64,000 nucleotides of DNA from Mycetocola zhadangensis (GCF_003668565.1 NZ_RCWJ01000004.1:186001-250000), one strand, 5' to 3'. Shown: positions 47,104 through 55,995, numbered from the stretch's first letter. The notes: a model not told the origin generated them from the letters alone. Program-made: numbers and translations.

Positions 47104-48144
47104 ATGACGCTTTCCGGCATCGACCTCGCTCATGGCTACTACACCGACGTCATCGCGCCGCTCCTCGCCGAGCGCTGGCCCGGTTTGCCGCACGCCGCCG
47201 CTCGGCTCGGCAGAGGTTCAGACGTCCTGGGCCTCGACGACGAGATGTCACGGGATCACGATTGGGGACTCCGCCTGACTCTTTTGGTGAGAACGGATGC
47301 CGTCAGTGCGGTTCGCGAGCACCTCACCGCGCGACTGCCGACCGAGTACGCGGGGCACCCGACCCGCTTCGCCACCACGTGGCATCCGCTGGTCACGCAT
47401 CAGGTCGAGGTCGACTCCCCCGGGAACTTCGCGTTTTCCCGACTGGGAGTGGACGCGACCCGACCGCTGACCGACGTCGAATGGTTGTCGCTGACCGGGC
47501 AGGCGCTGCTCGAGGTCACCGCTGGGCCCGTTTTCACCGACACCAGTGGGGAGCTCACGGCAATCCGTGATCGGCTGCGCTGGTACCCGGACGATCTCTG
47601 GCGCTACGTGCTCGCGGCGGACTGGGCCCGGATCGGGCAGGAGTTCCCGTTCATCGGGCGCACCGGTTCGCGTGGAGACGACATCGGTTCATGCATTCTC
47701 ACGGCGCGAATTGCACAGGCTGCGATGCGCCTCGGCTTCCTGCTCGAGCGGCAGTGGCCGCCGTACTCGAAGTGGCTTGGCACGCTGTTCTCCCGGTTGC
47801 CGCGAGCGGGCGAAGCGATGCCGGCACTTCACCGTGCCTCGTCCGCCGACACGTGGCAGGAACGGGAGGCTGCGCTTGCCGAGGCGCTGACACTCCTTCA
47901 CGACCTGCAGCGCCCTCTGGGACTACCCGGTGTCGACGAGGTGTTTTCTTCGTTCTACGATCGCCCATTCCTCGGGCTTGGCGGCGTGCCTGAGGCGTTG
48001 CGCGACTCGATCACCGACCCCGCTGTGCGGGCTCTTCCCGTGGGGATCGGTTCGATCGAGCAGCTGTCAGACAACGTGAACGTGCTCACGTCGCCGGCGA
48101 TGCGGCTCGCCACGATGCGATCGCTGGTGCCGAACGCCGACTGA
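47104..48144 (+). CDS. DUF4037 domain-containing protein with nucleotidyltransferase-like N terminus
   Basis: A 346-residue protein. The segment GRGSDVLGLDDEMSRDHDWG has the GS and spaced acidic residues of a polymerase-beta-like nucleotidyltransferase core, as in DUF4037. The remainder is helical (WRYVLAADWARIGQEFPFIG, CILTARIAQAAMRLGFLLER), resembling the C-terminal helices of aminoglycoside-type nucleotidyltransferases. The substrate is unknown. It follows the DUF2804 gene and is convergent with the DUF3097 gene. Confidence 0.82.
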   Translation: MTLSGIDLAHGYYTDVIAPLLAERWPGLPHAAARLGRGSDVLGLDDEMSRDHDWGLRLTLLVRTDAVSAVREHLTARLPTEYAGHPTRFATTWHPLVTHQVEVDSPGNFAFSRLGVDATRPLTDVEWLSLTGQALLEVTAGPVFTDTSGELTAIRDRLRWYPDDLWRYVLAADWARIGQEFPFIGRTGSRGDDIGSCILTARIAQAAMRLGFLLERQWPPYSKWLGTLFSRLPRAGEAMPALHRASSADTWQEREAALAEALTLLHDLQRPLGLPGVDEVFSSFYDRPFLGLGGVPEALRDSITDPAVRALPVGIGSIEQLSDNVNVLTSPAMRLATMRSLVPNAD

Positions 48145-48151
48145 GCCGGGG

Positions 48152-49003
48152 TTATGCCGTTGGAGCGGTCACGAAGTCGATGAGTTCCTCGACCCTGCCG
48201 AGGAACGCCGGCTCAAGGTCCGAGTAGGTGCGCACACGACCGAGAATGGCTTGCCACGCCCGCGCGATGTCGGCCTGAGTCTCGTTCGGCAGGCCGAGGG
48301 CGGCGCAGATGCCCTTCTTCCATTCAATCGACCGCGGAATGTTCGGCCATTCCTTCAGTCCAACCCGCGCCGGCTTCACCGACTGCCAGACGTCGATGTA
48401 TGGGTGACCAACAACGAGAACGTTGCCTCCGTGTTTGCCGCGCATGACGGCATCCGCTATTCGACTTTCCTTCGACCCGGGAACGAGGTGGTCAACGAGA
48501 ACACCGACCTTGCGTGTCGGCGTCGGCGCGAAGTCCGTGATGATCGCGGCGAGGTCGTCGATGCCGCCGAGGTATTCGACGACGACTCCCTCAACGCGGA
48601 GGTCGTCGCCCCAGACCTTCTCGACCAGCTCGGCGTCGTGTCGACCCTCGACATAGATACGGGATGGCAGCGCAACACGGGCGCGGGAGTCGGCAACAGC
48701 GAACGATCCTGAGGCCGTGCGGGTCGGACCGGTCGCCTTCTTCTTCGGTGCAACCAGAATCACCGGCGTGCCCTCGAGCAGAAAGCCAGGGCCGAGCGGG
48801 AACACCCGCCGTTTGCCGTGACGGTCTTCGAGTTGAACGGTTTTACCCTCGATACCGGTGACAGCGCCGCACCAGCCACTCATCATCTCCTCGACAACGA
48901 GGTCGTGAACCGCCTCATACTCTGCGGGCGGCGGGGTCTTGCTCTTGCGCCAATTCGTGGCAAGCACATCGCTTCCGTACGGGTCGTAACTCACGTCGAT
49001 CAC
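48152..49003 (-). CDS. DUF3097 family protein
   Basis: A 283-residue actinobacterial protein. It contains a small beta-barrel-like N-terminal part (GAVTGIEGKTVQLEDRHGKR) and a TOPRIM-like segment RIYVEGRHDAELVEKVWGDD, then VVEYLGGIDDLAAII and GVLVDHLVPGSKE, with acidic residues placed as in TOPRIM metal sites. The end is RTYSDLEPAFLGRVEELIDF. Function is not established; nucleic-acid processing is an inference from the fold. Start is GTG at 49003, divergent from the MerR-type gene. Confidence 0.85.
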   Translation of the reverse strand: MIDVSYDPYGSDVLATNWRKSKTPPPAEYEAVHDLVVEEMMSGWCGAVTGIEGKTVQLEDRHGKRRVFPLGPGFLLEGTPVILVAPKKKATGPTRTASGSFAVADSRARVALPSRIYVEGRHDAELVEKVWGDDLRVEGVVVEYLGGIDDLAAIITDFAPTPTRKVGVLVDHLVPGSKESRIADAVMRGKHGGNVLVVGHPYIDVWQSVKPARVGLKEWPNIPRSIEWKKGICAALGLPNETQADIARAWQAILGRVRTYSDLEPAFLGRVEELIDFVTAPTA

Positions 49004-49157
49004 GCTAGTCGGGACTTCGGACAGCGAGCGGATGCCACGCCTGGCGTCGGTCAGTCGGCCTGCGAAATGCCGCGTCCGGTCGGGGTCACAGCACCCAACT
49101 GAGGCGTTCGAGCTCGAGTGTCGGCGCTGTGGCGGAGGAGTTTGGCATGCTGGAAAG

Positions 49158-49961
49158 GTGACTGACAGAGATTTCGGCGCGGGCGAGACGATCGGCGTTG
49201 TTGCGCGTCAACTTGGCGTGAGCGTACGAACGCTGCACCATTGGGACGATCAGAAAGTTGCCTCCCCCTCCGCTCGCACCAGCGGCGGGTACCGCGCGTA
49301 CTCCGCCGAAGACGTCGCCCGATTGCGACGGGTGCTCATGCTGCGGGATCTCGATGTCCCACTTGACCGCATCCGATTTTTGTTGAGCGCGAGCGCGGCG
49401 GAGCGTCGTCAGGAGTTGGCGGATCGCCGTGTCGCCCTGGACGAGAAGATCCGCCGCCTGCAGGCGGCAGCGAAAGCAGTTGACCAGATGCTGACTGCCG
49501 ACGAAACAGGGATATTGCTCTCGGAAACCGAGCAAAAACGCGTCCTCGGCGACGGGTGGAATCCGCTCTGGAGCGCCGCTGCGCGGGAGCGATGGGGTGA
49601 CTCCGCGCAGTGGGCCGAGTACGCAGAGCGATCCGCGCACCGAACAGCCGACGACTGGCTCGACATCACCGAGTCCATGCACGGTGTGCACGATGACCTT
49701 GCGTCGGCCAAACGAGCGGGAACAGTGCCTGGGAGTGATTGCGCGAACTCGCTTGCCGAGCGCCACCGCGACGTCATGAGTTCGTACTTCTACTGCACCC
49801 ACTCAATGCACGTCCTGATCGCGCGGAGGTACGTGAGCGACCAGGGTTTCTCGGACTTCAACGACGGCATGGAGCCGGGGCTCGCCGAATGGCTCATGCA
49901 GGTCATCGACGCTAACGCCCGCGCGCACGGGATCGAGCCCGAGACGGCGGAGTGGGAGTAG
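49158..49961 (+). CDS. MerR family regulator with TipAS-type C-terminal domain
   Basis: A 267-residue regulator. The MerR winged helix occupies residues 8-75 (TIGVVARQLGVSVRTLHHWD, then SGGYRAYSAEDVARLRRVLM and RDLDVPLDRIRFLLSA). A coiled coil leads to a C-terminal domain (LGDGWNPLWSAAARERWGDS, CANSLAERHRDVMSSYFYCT, HVLIARRYVSDQGFSDFND) like the antibiotic-recognition domain of TipAL/Mta. Such proteins bind cyclic peptides or drugs and activate efflux genes by reshaping a long-spacer promoter. GTG 49158 is chosen because the upstream frame lacks similarity. An MFS pump lies two genes away and could be a target. Confidence 0.88.
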   Translation: MTDRDFGAGETIGVVARQLGVSVRTLHHWDDQKVASPSARTSGGYRAYSAEDVARLRRVLMLRDLDVPLDRIRFLLSASAAERRQELADRRVALDEKIRRLQAAAKAVDQMLTADETGILLSETEQKRVLGDGWNPLWSAAARERWGDSAQWAEYAERSAHRTADDWLDITESMHGVHDDLASAKRAGTVPGSDCANSLAERHRDVMSSYFYCTHSMHVLIARRYVSDQGFSDFNDGMEPGLAEWLMQVIDANARAHGIEPETAEWE

Positions 49962-49970
49962 GGCGTGGTC

Positions 49971-50864
49971 TCATCGTTGCGACTCCAGTGCGATGTCGAT
50001 GATGCGCGAACTCGACACGTGTAGCGCCTCCGCGGCGCTCGTACCTGTCGTGTTCAGATACGCGTCGACGATCCTGTTGCCTGCCGCGTATCCGGCTCCG
50101 GTGGGAAGGCCGACGGCGTCGGCACCGAAGCGTCGGGCCGCGTCGTCACCGTGTACCCAGGAGACGAAATTCTGCATACCGAGCACGTCCAGACCACTGA
50201 CAACTTTGTTGAAAACGCCGTCGTTCCCGAGGTGCGGCACACCGATCGGTGTATAGCCGGACGCCCCGTACATTTGTCGAGCAAACGCGTCGGCGAGCCC
50301 CTCCGACACAACCTGCTCCCCGACGCGCACGGTCGAGGGGTCCCACACGACGCCGCCAGGCGCGTACCGCAGATTGTGGTTAAGCTCGTGCACGGCCGCC
50401 GCCTCCAACCGGTTGATGTTCTCAGCGGTCGGCCAGACAGTAAGCGAGAGAAAGCCGGTCGCGCTGCCGTTGCCACTGAACCCGCGGCCTGGACCCATGA
50501 AGTAATCGTCATCCGGGTTCCCCAGCATGAGAAGCACGGTGATATCCGGTACTTCAATGTCTGGCGTCGCGCGAAGTTGCACGTCAATCGCGTCGACAAG
50601 CGCACGCTCCACCCGTTCCCAGGCACCAGCGGCTCCGAGTCGGTCAAGCGCATTCCGCACCTCGTCGGCCCTTGCCTCGAGGGGAAATCCGGAACTCATC
50701 TCGTGCATTGCCATGAGGTCGACTTCGCCGGGGAAATACCGGTACATGCCGCGCACGGGTTCGAGGACTCCGCGCAGCTTTTCTGGTCGCAGGCTAGTCG
50801 GAGAATCCAGCACGGCAGCCATGCCCTCGGCAGTGTTCAAAACTGTGATCGTCATGAGGCTCAC
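49971..50864 (-). CDS. DUF2268-type putative zinc metallopeptidase
   Basis: A 297-residue cytoplasmic protein. The motif AAAVHELNHNLRY is HExxH, followed by EGLADAFARQMYG where the Glu fits a third zinc ligand about 40 residues later. This layout matches the DUF2268 predicted Zn-dependent protease family. The N-terminal part (FPGEVDLMAMHEMSSGFPLE) is helical. No signal peptide is present. Its substrate is unknown. It is convergent with the MerR-type gene and downstream of the MFS gene on the same strand. Confidence 0.82.
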   Translation of the reverse strand: MSLMTITVLNTAEGMAAVLDSPTSLRPEKLRGVLEPVRGMYRYFPGEVDLMAMHEMSSGFPLEARADEVRNALDRLGAAGAWERVERALVDAIDVQLRATPDIEVPDITVLLMLGNPDDDYFMGPGRGFSGNGSATGFLSLTVWPTAENINRLEAAAVHELNHNLRYAPGGVVWDPSTVRVGEQVVSEGLADAFARQMYGASGYTPIGVPHLGNDGVFNKVVSGLDVLGMQNFVSWVHGDDAARRFGADAVGLPTGAGYAAGNRIVDAYLNTTGTSAAEALHVSSSRIIDIALESQR

Positions 50865-50948
50865 GGTAGAGCCTGACGCAGCGTCAGGGTCAAGATTCGA
50901 TGATGACGATGCAGGACGGGCGCCCTCGAAGCCAGGCGCCTCGCTTGG

Positions 50949-52214
50949 TTAGCTCGTGTACTCAGAGTTCCGCGAAGGGATCACCTCGTCGAGCCTTCGC
51001 ATCGTTCTGACCTTCGAGGCCGCAACTGGCGCGCTCGATGTCGCCATGATGCAGGCGCCGATGACGGCGGCTGGCCACGGGCCGATCAGCGTGGTCAGTA
51101 AACCTCCTCCGAGTGCACCGATTGAGAGCGCACCCCAGGAAACCAGGCGGTAACCGGCGTTCACCCGGCCACGGAGTTCGGGGAGAACGGCGAGCTGACG
51201 CAGGCTAACGGCCTGCGAGTTGGCGATTCCGATACCGATACCCGAGATCACGAACGCCGCGGAGAGCACGATGACCCCCGTCCAGCTGGGCACCCCGACG
51301 AAAAGCACACCAAACAATGGAGCGGAGTTTCCAACGAGCAGCGCCGCCACGAGTGAACGTCCGTACCCATATCGTGCCGTGAGCGACTGGCTGCCGATGC
51401 TGCCCAGGAACGTGCCAACCCCGATTGCCATGAAAACGGCACCAAGCACGATCGGACCGTAGCCGTAGCTCTGCAGAAGCAGAACCGACAGGGCAATCAT
51501 GAAAACCTCGTTGCCGAAGTTCCAGATGCTTGCCTCAGACACGAGCGCTCTCAGTACCCGGTGTCGCACCAGAACGAGAATCCCGGCCTTCGCTTCCGAA
51601 AAAGCAGACTCGTGGCCCGACCGCCGCTGTTCGGCAACCCGCACCCGCGCGATGAGCAGCCCGGAGCCGAGGTAACCGATCGCGTTGAGAACGAGAGCAA
51701 ATGGCGCTGTGAGCAACTGGACGAGAATACCGCCGGCTCCTGTGCCCATCACCCCGATCACCGACTGGGTAGCCGTGATCTTCGCGTTCGCGTCGATTAG
51801 AGCCTTCTCATCAACGACCAGCGGAAGAAAGGAAAAGTCCGCGAGCGTGTACAGGACGGTCAGCGACCCGATCAGGGCGGCCGCGAGAACGAGAACCGGA
51901 ATGGAAAGCCCTCCGGTCACCGCGAGAATGCACACACCGAGAAGCAACACCCCTCGCCCCAGGTCCGCCGCGATCATGAGCGGCCGTCGTGGCAAGCGAT
52001 CGACGAGGACACCCAGCCACAGGGTGAGCACAAGGTAGGGAACAAGCAGCGCGGCCCTCACGAACGACAACTCCGCGGCGGATGCGCCGAGTGTCACGAG
52101 GGCGAGCACCGGGATCGCCAGCTCGCCGATCTCGGCGCCCAGTGAGGAAAAGGCGCCTGCACCCCAAACACGCCGAAAGGCGGGCACACGCCACGCGCTC
52201 GTAACCTTCGTCAT
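50949..52214 (-). CDS. MFS transporter (DHA3-like exporter)
   Basis: A 421-residue protein with about twelve membrane helices in two halves. It begins VPAFRRVWGAGAFSSLGAEI, a DHA3-type start, and has the loop GVLVDRLPRRPLMIAADLGR matching the family motif A (G-x3-D-R-x2-R-R). It probably exports a drug or metabolite by proton antiport, as macrolide-efflux MFS proteins do. It is divergent from the CGNR regulator, with a repeat-rich 56-base gap, so that regulator probably controls it. The ATG lacks a ribosome site and TAACCT lies at about -14 to -9, compatible with a leaderless mRNA. Confidence 0.9.
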   Translation of the reverse strand: MTKVTSAWRVPAFRRVWGAGAFSSLGAEIGELAIPVLALVTLGASAAELSFVRAALLVPYLVLTLWLGVLVDRLPRRPLMIAADLGRGVLLLGVCILAVTGGLSIPVLVLAAALIGSLTVLYTLADFSFLPLVVDEKALIDANAKITATQSVIGVMGTGAGGILVQLLTAPFALVLNAIGYLGSGLLIARVRVAEQRRSGHESAFSEAKAGILVLVRHRVLRALVSEASIWNFGNEVFMIALSVLLLQSYGYGPIVLGAVFMAIGVGTFLGSIGSQSLTARYGYGRSLVAALLVGNSAPLFGVLFVGVPSWTGVIVLSAAFVISGIGIGIANSQAVSLRQLAVLPELRGRVNAGYRLVSWGALSIGALGGGLLTTLIGPWPAAVIGACIMATSSAPVAASKVRTMRRLDEVIPSRNSEYTS

Positions 52215-52215
52215 A

Positions 52216-52257
52216 GGTAGAAAGGTTATTTCCCTACCATCGTTTACGCAATGGTAG
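52216..52257. promoter_or_regulatory. Inverted-repeat operator in the MFS/CGNR divergent promoter
   Basis: GGTAG (52216-52220), CTACCAT (52234-52240) and ATGGTAG (52251-52257) are three half-sites of one motif. CTACCAT-N10-ATGGTAG is a perfect inverted repeat. The CGNR gene ATG (52271) has no ribosome site and TATTGT (52259-52264) lies at exactly -12 to -7, fitting a leaderless transcript. A protein bound to the three half-sites would block both divergent promoters. The CGNR protein is the natural candidate. Confidence 0.55.
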
Positions 52258-52270
52258 TTATTGTTGGTCT

Positions 52271-52828
52271 ATGTCAACGTCTTCCCCCGTCACCCCGGCT
52301 CCAGGCGAGCTCGAGTTCGTGCGGGCGTTTGTGAACACGCTGGACATCGAGGCGGGCACCGACCAGTTGCAGGATCTCGCGTCCTGGAGAACCTGGGCGG
52401 ACAAGCACAACATCGACGGTCACGCGTCGAGGGAAGAACTCCAGTTCGCGCGCCGCCTTCGCGAGTCGCTCCGGGACGGCATGCTGGCCAATCACGACAG
52501 ATTGCCGCTGCCCGGCGCAACTGTCGACGCACTGAACGAGGCGGCAGATCGTGCTAATGCCGGGGTGCGGTTCGCCCCGGACGGCGCCCGGGTGCTCACG
52601 TCCGGCACGGGCATGAACGCCGTTCTTGGCCGGTTGGTATCCGTGCTCTCCGCGGCGATGAACGATGGAACGTGGACGCGCCTCAAGGCGTGTGCCGCAG
52701 ACGACTGCCGGTGGGCTTTCTACGATTCGTCCAGGTCCAGGACCGGCCAGTGGTGCTCGATGAGCATCTGCGGCAACCGCGCGAAGCAAGCACGGTGGCG
52801 GCAGCAGTCCGGCGGATCGGCCGGGTGA
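52271..52828 (+). CDS. CGNR zinc-finger / ABATE domain transcriptional regulator
   Basis: A 185-residue regulator. The N-terminal two thirds match the ABATE domain (FVRAFVNTLDIEAG, DLASWRTWADKHN, FARRLRESLRDGML), thought to bind small ligands. The C terminus carries the CGNR finger: LKACAADDCRWAFYDSSRSR then WCSMSICGNRAKQARWRQQ, with four cysteines for zinc and the CGNR motif that recognises DNA. It is divergent from an MFS exporter and shares an inverted repeat with it, suggesting ligand-dependent control of that pump. Confidence 0.92.
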   Translation: MSTSSPVTPAPGELEFVRAFVNTLDIEAGTDQLQDLASWRTWADKHNIDGHASREELQFARRLRESLRDGMLANHDRLPLPGATVDALNEAADRANAGVRFAPDGARVLTSGTGMNAVLGRLVSVLSAAMNDGTWTRLKACAADDCRWAFYDSSRSRTGQWCSMSICGNRAKQARWRQQSGGSAG

Positions 52829-53016
52829 GGCACTGGCGCTGATGGCACAGGCTCGCTTCGCACACGAGCAGAGCCTCACCATGAGGTCTTTCCCGTTTCA
52901 CAAACGGCGAGGAGAACGAGCGCAGCAATGACAGCGCAGAGCGCCGCGGCAAATTTCGGGCCGGTGGTCAGCCAAAGCTGAATTGCAGCACGGCAACCAG
53001 CGGCTGCACTGGCTGG

Positions 53017-53871
53017 TCACGATGTAACCGGGTGGTGCGAAACGGCAAGCGCTGATGGGCGTGAGTCACCAAGCATTTCTAAGGTGAGCTCTGGTGTAAA
53101 TCCCGCGAGTGAATGGAAGTCGTGAACGAGGTGCATTTGGTCGTGATAACCGGAATCGATGGCGATCTTGAGCCATGATCGATCCGGGCACTCGACCCGA
53201 GCGTCGAGGGCTCCCTGGAAGCGAGCCACCCGCGCGAATCTTTTGGGCGGGACCCCTATTTCGCGGAGGAATCCCCTTTCAAGCTGACGCACGCTGAGGT
53301 GCATTCGTGATGCCAGGTCAGCCACACCGATTCGGCCTTCCTCCAGAGACAACAGAGACGCAGCAGTCGTACTCGTTGTATCGCTGTGTTGTGACTCGAG
53401 ATAGGAAAGGAGGAACGTCTCGGCGGCGCGCACCCGATCGGTGAAATCTGGATTCTCCGCGAGAATGTGCCAGAGCGAGACGACCGGCTTCCCGAGGACG
53501 TCAGCAGCATCATGGTGACGTTCGGCGACGGCGCTTGGCAACAACCGAAACAGGGACCAGGCGGCAACCGGCTGGAGAAAAATCGCGAAAGAATTTACCG
53601 TCCCCTCGAATAACAAACTGGTTCCACCGTGCGTGTGCGGCCCGACCAACTCGAGCGGACGAACCTGCTCGTAGCCTCCACTCGGTGAACGCACGTTCAG
53701 CCGGTCGGCAAATTCAAAATGAATGACCGTTTCCAGGAACGCAGGCATGGGTTGCGCGTCGAACAGGCCGGTCGCGGTGCGCTGCGCGAAAGCGCGCACG
53801 AAAGGCCGAAGGACGGGAGTCGCCTGGGCCGACTGCACCGTACGCACCGGCACGAGTTCCGTGAGATCCAC
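53017..53871 (-). CDS. AraC/XylS family transcriptional regulator
   Basis: A 284-residue regulator. The C-terminal double HTH is in IGVADLASRMHLSVRQLERG, FLREIGVPPKRFARVARFQ and AIDSGYHDQMHLVHDFHSLA, ending with the family GFTPELTL. The N-terminal domain has beta-strand character (FLETVIHFEFADRL, SLLFEGTVNSFAIFLQPVAA), like DUF6597-type sensor domains. GTG 53871 is chosen because AGAAAGG precedes it; a TTG at 53961 would add 30 residues. It is divergent from the HEAT-like and HExxH genes and probably regulates them. Confidence 0.88.
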   Translation of the reverse strand: MDLTELVPVRTVQSAQATPVLRPFVRAFAQRTATGLFDAQPMPAFLETVIHFEFADRLNVRSPSGGYEQVRPLELVGPHTHGGTSLLFEGTVNSFAIFLQPVAAWSLFRLLPSAVAERHHDAADVLGKPVVSLWHILAENPDFTDRVRAAETFLLSYLESQHSDTTSTTAASLLSLEEGRIGVADLASRMHLSVRQLERGFLREIGVPPKRFARVARFQGALDARVECPDRSWLKIAIDSGYHDQMHLVHDFHSLAGFTPELTLEMLGDSRPSALAVSHHPVTS

Positions 53872-54040
53872 AACGTGTCGCCTTTCTACTAGGCGGTTCA
53901 GGTTGGGCAGTCGAGATGATGTGTCTGCACGAATTGTGATTGATGAGTCCGGGAAACGCAATGCTCACGGGCTCACAACAGTCAGAGCGCTACCGGGCCC
54001 CGCACAACTAGCGATCCGGATTTCATGAAGGGACTGTGCA

Positions 54041-54751
54041 ATGTCGAACGACACACCGCAATTGGGCCGCGATCAGGATGCGATTGGCGACGAACTGAGC
54101 ATCCGCGAGCGAAGGACATTTCCCGACGTCTCCGGGGACGAATCGCTCTACCGCCGACTCAACGACACTATCTCGGTCATGACAGCGAGCGGCCGTGACG
54201 CCGACGAAACTTATCACGCCACTTTGCACAGCAATCAGGGCGACGATGAGTTTGCCAATCTCGTGTTCAAGACTTTGGATGCTCTCGACGAAACCGCATA
54301 TGTCGAGCGCTGGGCACTCGTTCAACTTGCGATCGACCTTGAGAACCCTCTCGCTGGCGACTACCTTGCCGAGCTTGTGCGACGACCGATCCCGGCAGAA
54401 CAGGCGGAGGACCCTGGCCACGGCATCAGCACAGTCACTGAGGAGGTCATCCTCCGAACAACAGCTATCGAGGGACTCGCTCGATTGCTGCGGCACGATG
54501 TCGACACCACTGAACTCTTACTCGAAACCATCGCCTCAGCAGATTTCGTCGCCATGCGCCGGGCCGCATGGTTCGCCCTGGCTGAGAGCGGGCGCGATGA
54601 CGTCATTGAACGAGCGCGGGCGATACTCACCGATCGCGACGAGATTTGGATTGCGAACCTCCGACGAACCCCGGTCAGAGAGGCCGAACAACACGATCCG
54701 CGGCTCATCGATCCGCCTCGTGGAGGCCTCCCCGCCCCGTTTGACGAATAA
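54041..54751 (+). CDS. Helical, HEAT-repeat-like protein of unknown function
   Basis: A 236-residue acidic protein without signal peptide or membrane helix. Paired helices such as AYVERWALVQLAIDLENPLA, RTTAIEGLARLLRHDVDTTE and ADFVAMRRAAWFALAESGRD resemble HEAT/PBS-lyase-type repeats that form protein-binding scaffolds. The N-terminal 60 residues are charged and perhaps disordered. GAAGGGA lies seven bases before the ATG. The HExxH gene starts 19 bases after the stop, so the two are one transcript. Base composition is lower in G+C than its neighbours. It could be an adaptor or a cognate binding partner of the next protein. Confidence 0.6.
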   Translation: MSNDTPQLGRDQDAIGDELSIRERRTFPDVSGDESLYRRLNDTISVMTASGRDADETYHATLHSNQGDDEFANLVFKTLDALDETAYVERWALVQLAIDLENPLAGDYLAELVRRPIPAEQAEDPGHGISTVTEEVILRTTAIEGLARLLRHDVDTTELLLETIASADFVAMRRAAWFALAESGRDDVIERARAILTDRDEIWIANLRRTPVREAEQHDPRLIDPPRGGLPAPFDE

Positions 54752-54770
54752 CCAGGACAAGGAGAGAACC

Positions 54771-55439
54771 ATGGCAATTTGCGACGTGACAGTTCCGGAC
54801 AAGGCAGCGTCAGGTGACGCTTTCTACGGCGCTTCCATCTGCAGTCAGGTGTATGTCGATTACTTCTGGCCGACATACCGATTCGAGGGCAATAAGAGCT
54901 TCTGGACCGGCGGGTTCGGGTGGGAAGACTGCTGCAACACCGACCTTCCTCTCGCCCGCGCGTTCAACGCATGCTACGCACTGACCTATTCAGCCACAGA
55001 TTACCTGAACGATGACTATGCCGGAGCATGCTTGAACTGGGCGCGGCGGTACGTGCGCGAACACATCGACAACCTCCGTGCCAAGTGCGCTAACGGAACC
55101 TACGTGGCCTACAACTCCGGCGGCACCGTTGAGCTCTACTCACCGTTCTTCTATTCAAAGCACGTTCCCGGTCGAGCCGAAACCCTGCTTCACGAAGCGC
55201 GTCACGATGCGCTGTCTCACAATGCAAAATTCCCTAAGGGCTCGACCTTCGGCGAAGGCAAGGATGGCGCGGATTCCAACTGGGCGTACAACGGAGCGTG
55301 GATGTATGGCGCCCTGTATTTGTGGTGGTACTACGCGGAAGGCGCCCGCACAACAAGCGCGCTGCGGGAGCTCGCCCGGCAGCGTGCAAACGTCGTGATC
55401 GATGGCGCATTCGCAGAGCACCCCGGGTATTCCATCTGA
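54771..55439 (+). CDS. Protein of unknown family with an HExxH zinc-metallopeptidase-like motif
   Basis: A 222-residue protein I cannot place in a named family. ETLLHEARHDALSHN contains HExxH plus a further His, as in zinc metallopeptidases. Upstream there are six cysteines (Cys4, SICSQV, EDCCNTD, NACYAL, GACLNW, AKCANG) and many Trp/Tyr residues (VYVDYFWPTYRF, ALYLWWYYAEG), unusual for a cytoplasmic protein. No signal peptide is visible. AAGGAG precedes the ATG closely, so expression should be good. It is the second gene of a pair with the HEAT-like gene, divergent from an AraC regulator. Lower G+C content suggests acquisition. Confidence 0.6.
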   Translation: MAICDVTVPDKAASGDAFYGASICSQVYVDYFWPTYRFEGNKSFWTGGFGWEDCCNTDLPLARAFNACYALTYSATDYLNDDYAGACLNWARRYVREHIDNLRAKCANGTYVAYNSGGTVELYSPFFYSKHVPGRAETLLHEARHDALSHNAKFPKGSTFGEGKDGADSNWAYNGAWMYGALYLWWYYAEGARTTSALRELARQRANVVIDGAFAEHPGYSI

Positions 55440-55593
55440 TACCGCCACACCTCGGACCCGCGACCGCACGCGGCTGAGCCCTCCGCGCCGATCGACCCGC
55501 ACAGGGCTGACCTGAAATGCCACTCTTAGGGCAAACGTGAACACCAAGTCCTCACCATCACCGGGCGGGAGTCATCTCTGTATGCTGTGCGGC

Positions 55594-55995
55594 ATGGCAG
55601 CGCTGCAGATCTATCTCACGTTCCCCGGCACGACGCGCGAAGCGCTGGGCTTCTACGCCGATGTTTTTGGCGGAGAACTTTCTTTGCACACTTACCAGGA
55701 CTTCGGCCGCACCGATGGCGGGCCGAACTCCATCGCTCACGGAACGCTCGACGGCCCGGTCCCGCTTGCCGGTTCCGATGCGGCACCCGGTGAGAAAACT
55801 GTCCGGCTTGAGGGCATCAGGCTCTCGTTGCTCGGAACCGCCGAGCCGAACATTCTCCACGAGTGGTTCGACGGCCTGGCGGTCGGAGGCCAGGTTCTCG
55901 ACCCGCTCGCGCCAAAGCCGTGGGGCGCATCGGACGGCCAGGTTCTCGATCGCTACGGGCTGCACTGGCTCATCGGATACGAACCCGCCTCCTGA
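55594..55995 (+). CDS. VOC family (PhnB/glyoxalase-like) protein
   Basis: A 133-residue protein of the vicinal oxygen chelate fold. It begins MAALQIYLTFPGTTREALGF then YADVFGGELSL, the typical PhnB-like start, and ends APKPWGASDGQVLDRYGLHW with the conserved G-x3-D-x-G-x-W pattern. The family includes dioxygenases, isomerases and resistance proteins; this subgroup has no fixed role. GGGAG lies ten bases before an alternative ATG at 55582 that would add four residues. Confidence 0.85.
   Translation: MAALQIYLTFPGTTREALGFYADVFGGELSLHTYQDFGRTDGGPNSIAHGTLDGPVPLAGSDAAPGEKTVRLEGIRLSLLGTAEPNILHEWFDGLAVGGQVLDPLAPKPWGASDGQVLDRYGLHWLIGYEPAS

Noticed and set aside
52829-53016. Possible small membrane protein on the minus strand in the gap after the CGNR gene
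   Set aside because: A hydrophobic frame (AAALCAVIAALVLLAVCE) is open but has no ATG, GTG or TTG start after the preceding stop.
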